From: Owenia fusiformis
Taxonomy: Eukaryota > Annelida > Polychaeta > Sabellida > Oweniidae
Direction: 5' to 3'
Assembly: GCA_903813345.2 (NCBI GenBank)
Contig: CAIIXF020000250.1
Coordinates: forward strand, 1 to 25,000
DNA length: 25,000 nt
The notes under the pieces were generated by a model that was given only the letters and a program-made list of their open reading frames with translations, was not told the DNA's origin and searched no databases. The translations under genes and the position numbers were made by a program. Shown piece after piece: positions 1-8,305 of the stretch. Positions within the stretch are counted from its first letter, which is position 1; every line of letters begins with the position of its first letter.

Positions 1-271
1 TCATAAATCAATTACCTCGAGTAGGAAACGAGGAAATTTTTCTAATGAAATGAACTATTCTGGTTTCCTTGACAAACCTTCCTTCCCAGTGGCGTTTCCG
101 TCATTTAAAAGATAAAGTTGCAGTTTAAGTTCGACTGAAAACTTATACCGAAAACTCTCTATTATCATTTCTTTCACAACGTAAACGTTTTCGGAGTGAA
201 CACCATATGCAAACGGAGTCAGTGAAATTCAGTGAGAATCAGTGAAATTGAGATACTTAATATGTTTTCAG
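1..271 (+). other. Intron of the upstream CRAL-TRIO gene, 3' part
   Basis: No coding exon was recognised. The stretch ends in an acceptor (AG at 270-271) followed directly by an exon that continues a CRAL-TRIO reading frame, so it is read as intron. A short tandem repeat of about 10-12 bp (unit CAGTGAAATT) lies near 219-250. Confidence 0.6.
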
Positions 272-1196
272 AACAACTTCCCCGCTAGAATAAAGAAAGT
301 CATATACTACAACTGCGGCGCGGTAATGGAAGGCCTGATGGCTCTTATTCTACCCTTTGTATCACAGAAAATAAAGGACAGGGTATGTTTTGTTCTATTT
401 GATATTTTAGTAACTTAAACAAATTATGTTCTGCCTATTAATAAAGGTTTGCCAATGGAATATTTACCACGTATTTAATATATTTCAGTTTGTCGTCAGA
501 GCGTCAATGGAAGAGATATTTAAAAAGGACCTGCCCATGGAGTGTCTACCTAGGGACTACCTGCCGGATGATTACACGGGAAAATGTGGAGGCACTTTAG
601 ACGAAATGAGCAGTAAGTTGATTATTAAAACTGTACAACATGTAGATCTCCTAAAATCTCATTAAAAACGAGACTTTAACGAGATATCAAAGCTATATGG
701 AAAAAGGACCATTGACCCGCCAATCTATTCCTTATGATCTCAAATACAATACCTCCCAAAGGATTCACGAAATGTTATAAAATGGTGAACTCCAAAGTGC
801 AAAATGGGTGAAATATGTTTAAATTCTCCCAAATAATAAGAATGGTAACAATTAAAAGAAAAATAATGCATCATTGTAAAAATCTTCTGAAATAAAGTGT
901 GCATTTTGGCGATTTTTTGAAAATAGACAAAGAATGATACGAGCCAGAAATATTCTAAAATTAAAAACAATTTTTTGTTAGGCTGATCGCTATATCTGAT
1001 TCTCTCTCTCTTTAATGTTCTATTCCGACATCTTTAATTTTTGTGTTTTCCAGAGGCCTTCTCTGATAGGTTCCGGGAACCTGCTATTCAAAAGAAAATA
1101 TTGGACCTAAGTCAGAACCATTTCAAAGTTGATGAGAAAAAGAGGCCAGATACTGATGTTCCCCAAGCTGCATTTAGAAAGTTGAACATAGATTAA
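272..1196 (+). CDS. CRAL-TRIO (Sec14-like) lipid-transfer protein, last three coding exons (partial)
   Basis: Three exons are read: 272-382 (37 codons, phase 0), 489-612 (41 codons plus 1 nt) and 1054-1196 (143 nt, ending in TAA at 1194-1196). All junctions are AG/GT. The spliced product gives about 125 C-terminal residues. Features seen are YYNCGA, resembling the 'N.P' strand of CRAL-TRIO domains, the helix SQKIKDRFVVR, and MECLPRDYLPDDYTGKCGG, resembling the family's 'LP.eyGG' segment. The family binds small hydrophobic ligands (tocopherol, retinaldehyde, phosphoinositides) in a Sec14-type pocket; the ligand here cannot be told. Earlier exons lie left of the window. By hand alignment about 75% of residues match the gene at 8278-16906, with the same exon lengths (111, 124, 143 nt) and phases, which shows tandem duplication. 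No clear AATAAA signal was seen close behind the stop. Confidence 0.88.
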
Positions 1197-1680
1197 ATTC
1201 ACGTTCCTTATTCTAAAAGATGAACATCTCACAGGAAGCGGTTCATAGGCCAAACTGCACTTCATTAACACTTTATATAATGTGACTATATACTGTGTAT
1301 ACCATGCCAATCAAAATTTTGAGGACGAAATGCACTTTCCTTTAAAGTACAATTCCTATGGGGAACTTAAACTCCATTGTTGAGGATTTTACATTTCAAA
1401 TCGTATTCAACAATTCACCACACCATCAAAACACGTGCTTTAAAAACACGTACCATCTGTAAAGAAAAAAGTGTTAAGCATGGTCCTTTTTAAATCATAA
1501 GGTTTTCAATATTTGATATAATGTAACTATTATCACATGCTCTGTAAAATTCCAGTAATCTGATTGGTTGATTACCGTGTGAGTTTTCCCGTCTCACACG
1601 GCCGTCTCACACGTTACTAGAGGCAACCAGTGATGATCAATAGCAACGATGTGACGTCACTGATTATATCACTTCTAGCA
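1197..1680. other. 3' flank of the first CRAL-TRIO gene; no gene seen
   Basis: This should include the 3' UTR, but no convincing polyadenylation signal was found. Near 1576-1614 there is a small GC-rich cluster: CGTGTGAG followed by two copies of CGTCTCACACG, forming short inverted repeats. No ORF here resembles a known protein. Confidence 0.5.

Positions 1681-1744
<64 letters not shown>
1681..1744. repeat. Homopolymer of 64 G
   Basis: Sixty-four consecutive G lie between ...CTTCTAGCA and AGATTTCCC. A reading frame through the tract encodes poly-glycine, but this is a by-product of the homopolymer. Such a run could fold into G-quadruplexes, or its length may be a sequencing or assembly artefact. 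Shorter runs (12, 12 and 20 G) occur inside transposon-like repeats elsewhere in the window, but no matching terminal inverted repeats were seen around this one. Confidence 0.9.
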
Positions 1745-1745
<1 letters not shown>

Positions 1746-1962
1746 GATTTCCCAAAGATGCCCTATCATATTAGCACGTTCGAAAACAAATTTTATAAAC
1801 AGGCCTCAATTTGCCATTGAAATGGATCTCCAAATGTTCACTGTAGTTTTATGAGTATTCTCTACAAGTATGGATCGAGTAACTTCAATAGTATTACCGT
1901 AGGTTTGAAATAATGATGTTGAACTGATGTAAACGCCATTCCAAGGATTTCAAATTTAACTC

Positions 1963-2010
1963 TGCGCATGCGCAGCACTGGGAGAGCACGTGTTCATGAC
2001 TGTTCACGTG
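1963..2010. promoter_or_regulatory. NRF1-like palindrome with two E-boxes
   Basis: TGCGCATGCGCA at 1963-1974 is a perfect NRF1-type palindrome. CACGTG E-boxes follow at 1987-1992 and 2005-2010, with a third at 2486-2491. This combination beside a CRE is typical of ubiquitous metazoan promoters, but no transcript or ORF could be assigned on either side. Confidence 0.35.
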
Positions 2011-2227
2011 ATCGAATCCTGCAATTTGATTGGAGATGATGCAAGAGATGATATAATGGGGAATCCCCGAATACGATAGAATATGAAAGAATTGATGATT
2101 TGCGATCACCGAATGGATTCTGTCTTTTAGTGACGTCACAATTAGGTCACCCAGCTTTAGATGCTTGATTTTGAGAGATTATCTTCTATATTTCGTGCTT
2201 TATTGATTTATTTTTCACGAAAGCGTT

Positions 2228-2416
2228 CTATTTGACTAGATCAACATTCATGCTAAGCACATACCAAGTCTAAGGTCTTACTGACATGATTTAGATAGCG
2301 GTTTAGCGCCCCCCGATTTTGACAAAAACGGGGGGCGCTTGTAGGCATCGATGTTTAGTATGAATTTCACCCAAACTTCGCATATATATAGACAAACTCA
2401 TGATCTAGTCAAATAG
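2228..2416. repeat. 189-bp inverted-repeat unit with central GC hairpin (MITE-like)
   Basis: CTATTTGACTAGATCA at 2228-2243 is exactly inverted at 2401-2416. Between them lies a strong hairpin at 2305-2339: AGCGCCCCCCG pairs with CGGGGGGCGCT, extended by four T/A pairs past one bulged base, around a GACA loop. No coding potential was seen. It may be a short non-autonomous DNA transposon; no clear target-site duplication was found. Confidence 0.5.
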
Positions 2417-2824
2417 GCATACCTGGTAAATATCCGACCCATGGTTTTTATATAAGAAACGACAATATTTTTAGCTCAAAACTGCCACGTGTCGGCCATT
2501 TCGTGATTCCATCATGTCTAATATCATTTCTATATGACGTCATACCAATAAGACGAAATACGTGACAACAGTATCCATAAACAAAATTCCTGAATTCTGA
2601 TCGCAAAAGGTCAATTATGGGAGCTACTCACGCCTCCTGACTTCTAGCTAAGGAAAACAATATGACGTCATACTATTTCACAAACAAGTACGAATACAAC
2701 GGTATGACGTCATATTGTTTCAAAGCGAAATCAAAAATTATAATAGTTACCAGAAGTACTGAACACAATCATAACTGACCAAATCAAAATGCTTCAAAAT
2801 TCCTAGACATGTGATAAAATCGTC

Positions 2825-2963
2825 ATCACACGTTTCAGCTTGTGTGATACAGGAAATATTCCACTCGGGTAACAATGTATCACCACTCAAGCTTCGCTTT
2901 CGTGGATGATACAGTATTACCTTTCGTGGAATATTTCCTGTATCACATGCTGAAACGTGTGAT
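2825..2963. repeat. 139-bp near-perfect palindrome
   Basis: The left arm begins ATCACACGTTTCAGC and the right arm ends GCTGAAACGTGTGAT. The pairing continues through GTGTGATACAGGAAATATTC and its inverse, and more loosely through a GGTAACA/TATTACC inner segment to a centre near 2894. It could extrude as a cruciform or yield a long hairpin RNA. It is probably a fold-back MITE. Confidence 0.65.
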
Positions 2964-5900
2964 AACTGATAAACTTCTGGAGGTATATTGTGTAAATATT
3001 GTGAATAACCGGTATACCAGTGTAACCCTTACGACAATGATAATACATTTTTAAATTACAGATATAGAAAATAAACACCTCTAGGAGAAGCTTGTTTGTT
3101 AACTTCACGTTTGACAAGTGTTCTGTATTAAATATCAATGACGCCGAATGACGATATATGACGCTTTACGACATAGTAATCCATAGCAACTAAGACCTCC
3201 TCATTTTCAATGTTGTTTTATCATGACGTCATATTACACTTTTGTTAATGAATTCTCGGAATATGATACCATTATCTGTGACGTCAGTGACACATTGCCC
3301 CATCAACAAATAAACAAACAAATGAACTATACGTCATCAAATTCTTCTAATATAATTCTGTATTTTTGTATATTCTTGTTTTATTCCAGTTTCGTGTCCG
3401 TTTCTTTCGTTATATCCCAGCAGTATATGTGTATGTGCCCATGTATTACAAACACGACAAACCTTATTTGTAACTTGCTTCTTATTTTGCTAAATGTCTA
3501 GTATGAGCACTCTGTATGAGTTTTCATTATATTCTATAGCCTACATGTATGTATTGACCAAGGGTGTTTAATATTAAAAGGCAACAGTAAAATACAGTAT
3601 TCTATTTTGGAATTTCTATAATTCATGTATACACTTATTACATGAACCACGGACCCTTAAAGTCCGTGCATGACTATTCATTTATATGTATTTCTATTGA
3701 AATCATTAAGCTTACTTTGTTTGGTTTTTCCATTCTGTCAAAACAAATACCATCAAACATGTCAAACAAGCCGCATACAAAACTTTGTTCAATTTATGTT
3801 ATTATTCTATATTTTTTTATGATTATAGTTACCAGTTAAAAATATTTTCCCAATGAGTATTAACGACCATTGTCGGACATGCCGGATACAATGCGAAACA
3901 CGTCCGTAGCCGTTCACAAAAACAAATTATTTGTGTACTCCATGCAGTAGACGTATCTTGTTCAAATCTGACAGCTTTACATAACCTCGGGGTGAGGAAT
4001 GCACAGGGAATTGCAACGGTTGCTTGATAAGGCTTTTCATGTTTTTAACGTCAAAACAATGCTAACGTCGTGAAAATAGAACAGCATTATAGAAACCTGT
4101 TATTGGAACAAGGTATAGAATTAAGATTGATATCTGTCGCTGAAAACTAGTACACTATAGTCTGTCGTATGACGATATTTGAAATAAAGAGTTCTGATTG
4201 GTTAAACTGGTTTTTGGTTGAGTTGAATTTTATGTGTGAGTTGTACAAGGTTGAGTTGACCAGAGGGCCAGAGGGCAGGATACGATGAAGACTATGTGAT
4301 TGTTGCTTCTTGTTTGGTGTTTGCATTTTGGACCATGCTTTGTTGAGTATTGGGTATTGGTACTAGGTTTGATATACGGAAGTACATTAGGTATAGTACA
4401 ACAAGGTACGCCTTTGACTTTATCACTTCTGGTAGTTTGAGATCAAATACTTGATGTTAGTTGTATTACGATAACGGAAGTTAGGGCGTGGCATGGCCCT
4501 CTGGCGCTCCGGGGTTGGATATCGTTATAAGCATTTCCATTTTATCTCTTATTGTTTGTGGCTTGTTTTATATTACTGTATGCATGTATTGTTATATGTT
4601 GTAAATAAATATTTGATGTTGTAAACCGTGTTGATTTTATCCGATTGTTATCCTTGTAAATACCCTTTGTCATTTGTTCTTTTTGCTCAGCTATATTTTC
4701 AGTACCATCAATACCCCCCTATTAAGGTACAACCCCACCCGAAAATCATCAAAAAGCACGCATGCTATATATCACGAGTGAAATCATTCATGCCTGGTCT
4801 GTAAGGTTATACTTGTGAAGCCAGTTCATTAAGACAGGACATGTTGAATTTTCACAATTGTTAACCTTAAATGTAACGTTATCCTTTCCCGAAAAATGAA
4901 CAGAAATATTAGCATATTAGAATAGAGTCAAATATGGCTATTATTAGCCATTTTAAATCATCGTTTATTGAATAAATGTCTAACTGGGGCATCTAGCCCT
5001 CAATTTAAAAAATAATTTTTAATATTTTGGAATGATGTTTATCACGTGGACTTAGCTAGTTTATGTTTTTGTGAGCAGTCGATTTGGTTAAGAGTAGACG
5101 TCATATATTTAGTTAAATTATGACGCGAATTGACCCGTGGCTTTTGTATCATCGTCAAATCACATCAAACTTCAACGGCATTTTCAAGCGTAAAACAGAC
5201 CTTTGACCCTATGTTTTCTTTATATCAAAATAAACACGAGAACACATTTTTTAAAATGAGCAAATAAAACAAATACCTCAATCGATTCGAAATTTGCGTA
5301 ATTTTAGATTCAAAACGTGTCAGAATGTGAAAATGAAAAAGTTCATTTTTTAATGGAAAAACGTTACAAAATCTGACAAATAGCTTTGGGGTAGGGGAAA
5401 CACTTTAAGTAGAAAAACTAAGAAAAAATGTCTTGAGTGTGCCAAAATTAAAACTAACGTAATTATAGATAAATGAAGTTTATCTAGGAGCTTAAAAAAT
5501 CGTCAATACTTCCTAAATCATCATTTTATCAAAGAAATATAGAAAAAATATATTTTTGGCTGTGAAATCAATGCCGCCACAAATGTTCAAATGAGGATAA
5601 CGTCACAACTATTTTCAAAAGCTTCTTGTGAAAAAACTAAACCTTTGACCTACCCTTTTTATTACATATTTCGAATCGCTTCATCTATGTCTATAATAAA
5701 AACCTAGTCTCGTTGAGATTGAAAATGGTCGATTTTTTCGGAGGTTACACTGGTATATCCTTAACAATGGCTAAACTGCACATATATTAGCTACTAAAGA
5801 CAGGATAGAATAAATACTATGAAGATACGTTGTTGTTCCGAACCTAAATGGAGCTGTCAATAGCCTTTAATTGATTCTGCCAAGACAAACACTGCTCTCT

Positions 5901-6118
5901 GTATTGTTAACTAGATTTAATAGACCTCTGAAATTATGTCTGAAAAATAGCAAAAGTTAACCTTTCGGAAAGGTCACTAAACAGAATGATTGAATTTTCC
6001 AGAAAATGTGCCCAATCTTTGCTTGAAATGGTACAAGCTTGCACGGTAACCCAGTGTTACCTTCATACTAAACATGATATACCAGATCTTGACTTGTCCA
6101 GGTATATCATATAGAGTT
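2964..6118. other. Long intergenic stretch without recognisable genes
   Basis: The ORFs here are short (largest 92 codons at 3223-3501, hydrophobic and Cys/Ser-rich) and lack recognisable domains, introns or homology visible by eye. Minor items are a 7-bp-stem hairpin CACGGAC...GTCCGTG near 3645-3667 and pyrimidine/purine patches. The base composition is AT-rich and typical of the window's non-coding DNA. Confidence 0.5.
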
Positions 6119-6310
6119 CAGGCCCGTAGCAAGAATTTTCCAAGGGGGGGGGGGGTCACTTTTCCCAAAAAATCTAGGGGAGTTCACTTTGGCAAATTTG
6201 GCCAAAAAATCACTCAGAATGGTGAAAAACTGCATGATTTTGAAAGAAATTTTGGCCAGGGGGGGGGGGGTCGCCCGAACCCCCGAACCCCCCGCCTGGC
6301 TACGGGCCTG
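6119..6310. mobile_element. G-rich MITE with hAT-like ends, copy 1
   Basis: The inverted ends are CAGGCCCGTAGC (6119-6130) and GCTACGGGCCTG (ending 6310), flanked on both sides by GAGTT (6114-6118 and 6311-6315), a possible 5-bp target duplication. The interior holds two 12-base G runs and a CGAACCCCCGAACCCC segment. CAG-initial ends with GTAGC and a GGGTTCG interior are common in hAT-derived MITEs of marine invertebrates, by general recollection. It has no transposase and is 192 bp long. Confidence 0.6.
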
Positions 6311-7089
6311 GAGTTGTTCAAGGTAGTAGACACAGAAAACATGTCATAGCATAGGAGGAATGATTTGACGAGTGCTCAGCTTTAGGACATATTTCACACT
6401 TTTGAAAGATGAGGTTTTTTACTATATTGATAAATAATTTTGTTGGATTAATGAATTATAACAAGCTATGTCATTTTAATTGAATGTGTCTTTGTTGCAC
6501 TTTGTGCAAAAAATAAAAACTTCTATCGTTCAGTTTGAGGTGATTTCAGAACGCACGTATATAGCGTGTTTATAAATCCATTATGTTTATAACGTTTGAA
6601 GTGTGTCCACTTCGTCATCACCTGTCAGGTGGCTCTATCCATTTTTAAAGAACCATCGTTTATAAAACGTTGTAGTGAGTATATACGACATACATGATAG
6701 GGAATCATCGTGAAACTTGGCATGCAGTCATATTACTATTTAATTCACCTTATAAACAAGAAATTTGGAAGAGAAAATGATTCATTTTTGGTGAAAAGAG
6801 CACATTGCTATAAAGTACATCTTTTTGCAAAACGCAAAATATAAGTTGTGCTTTCAAGTATGAGCGAAATCTCTCTACTGTTTCTCAATCCCCTTCTTTT
6901 CTATTCCCTAACATTTGGGATCAAATGTTTTCTCACTTGACCTCAACCTCATTTTGATTATGAAGCATAATTATGTCATGGTCTATTACCATTATATGAA
7001 CTTATTCGTATTTAGGATTTTGGCAAAAGGTTGATGGTTTGTCGATAACTTTATTTAAAGGCCTTCGGGTAAACAAATACCTTAATATA
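6311..7089. other. Intergenic stretch, nothing recognised
   Basis: AT-rich DNA between the G-rich MITE and the mariner-like element. No ORF or structural repeat of note was seen on either strand. Confidence 0.5.
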
Positions 7090-7995
7090 CAGGGTGGTCC
7101 AAAAAAAAGTGAACCCCTGCAACGGGCCATATTTCCCTTATTACTTGCAGGAATTCTTTTATATTTTCACCATACACTTTTCTTAGTCTTGAAATTTGCA
7201 GAAATTATAAGCCCTAACCAAATATTACTGAAAATGGATAAAATGTGATTTTCAATATCCGCGATTCTTCAACCCTTCAACACCCTTCCCCTGACATTTT
7301 TCAAGCTGCACTCTTAAAGAACTAATATTTTTTCTCATTTTGTTCAATCTTGAATCCCGCACATTGTGGCTTAAAACTAGCACCCCACCTTTGTTAGTTG
7401 CAAAGTTCTTGTGATCCAAAGAAATGTTCTAAGCTTCCATAGACGAAAACATTTTCCAGTGAAATCGTCAACATACATGAAATCTGGCTCAAAACATTGA
7501 ATATTAGATTTTCTTTTGATTTTTTAAAGATATTTGATGAAGGGCTTCTCAGATTCCTGGTCACAGGGGCCAACTTTCTTCCACAAGAGGCCCTCCTCTG
7601 TTGGTGTAGGTAACATACCCCTGAACTGTTGAACGGTTAAAACTGCTTCAAAATGATCAATGAAAGTGTGAAATGTGTTTTCTGCTTAAATAGTGTCCCT
7701 TTTGCCATATGGTAGGGTTTTAAACTTGTATCTCTATCTGAAAGCTGCTTAAGATCAACCAAAGTGTTTCAACAATTTCTGTGAATCACATTGGTGAAAT
7801 TTTGCGCAATATCTAATTTTCAGGCATGTTTGCTAAACTCTTGTAATTTCTTCAAAATTTAAGACTGATAACAAATTATGGCATCAACCCAAATTTTAGA
7901 CCTTTCTCTACATCATTTGATAATATGAGTCTATTCGTGCAAGTATTAAGGAAAATATAGCCTGTTGCAGGGGTTCACTTTTTTGGACCACCCTG
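7090..7995. mobile_element. Mariner-like non-autonomous element, copy 1 (906 bp)
   Basis: The element begins CAGGGTGGTCC and ends GGACCACCCTG, is flanked by TA on both sides, and has inverted ends that stay similar for about 65 bp (through CCCCTGCAAC and TACTTGC). TA flanks and CAGGG ends fit the Tc1/mariner superfamily. No transposase ORF is present; the only ORF touching it (7039-7248) is not transposase-like. The interior is closely similar to copy 2 at 23545-24512. It stops 21 bp before the duplicated 5' region of the downstream CRAL-TRIO gene, so it may influence that promoter. Confidence 0.8.
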
Positions 7996-8015
7996 TAAGT
8001 GTGATTACGAACATT

Positions 8016-8305
8016 ATGACGTCTTGGTGCTGTAATTTATCTTTGATATAAGACATAATGCACGTATTGTAAAATTGTACATATAGAACGTTGAAGAGGA
8101 CTGTATTAACAACATCGCCAGAGTCATGGAAACATACCCGCTAACGTATCACGACGTCATGGTGCTGTAATCGTCGTGATGGTGCTGTAATTTAATTTTG
8201 ATATAAGACATACTGCACGTAAAAATTTGTACATATATAACATTGAAAACTGTATTAACAACATTAACAGCATCACTATGCAAGCATACCCGGTAAAATA
8301 TTCCG
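8016..8305 (+). repeat. Tandem duplication of the CRAL-TRIO gene's 5' end
   Basis: About 133 bp (8016-8148) is repeated as 8149-8305. Shared blocks, in order, are GGTGCTGTAATTTA, TTTGATATAAGACATA, TGCACGT, TTGTACATATA, ACTGTATTAACAACAT and CATACCCG. The second copy has an extra internal repeat of about 21 bp around GATGGTGCTGTAAT. The duplicated part includes the start-codon region of exon 1, so one copy supplies the real start and the other a decoy upstream ORF. A TATATAA at 8234-8240 is a possible TATA box for the second copy. Confidence 0.75.
8126..8170 (+). other. Upstream ORF, duplicated relic of the gene start (14 residues)
   Basis: ATG at 8126 reads METYPLTYHDVMVL and then TAA. It is the duplicate of the true start at 8278, whose protein begins MQAYPVKYSEF. 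G at -3 and +4 give a fair initiation context. If transcription starts upstream of 8126, this would be a translated leader ORF that could lower expression of the main frame; if transcription starts near 8260 it is silent. Confidence 0.5.

Larger units (their letters stand above)
1652..3286. promoter_or_regulatory. Cluster of seven TGACGTCA (CRE-type) palindromes
   Basis: Exact TGACGTCA octamers lie at 1652, 2131, 2535, 2663, 2705, 3224 and 3279. Only one other was found in the rest of the window (22642, inside a chitinase exon). Four of the seven sit in a TATGACGTCAT or CATGACGTCAT context. TGACG half-sites cluster near 3138-3165. TGACGTCA is the binding site of CREB/ATF bZIP factors. Whether this is an enhancer, an unannotated promoter or a degraded repeat family cannot be told from the sequence. 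Confidence 0.45.

Noticed and set aside
1630-1854. ORF with a poly-glycine stretch
   Set aside because: It exists only because the 64-G run reads as glycine in one frame; the flanks are not protein-like.
3013-5757. Inverted 15-mers (TATACCAGTGTAACC) as ends of a 2.7-kb DNA transposon
   Set aside because: Similarity stops at 15 bp, the interior has no transposase, and one such match in 25 kb is near chance.
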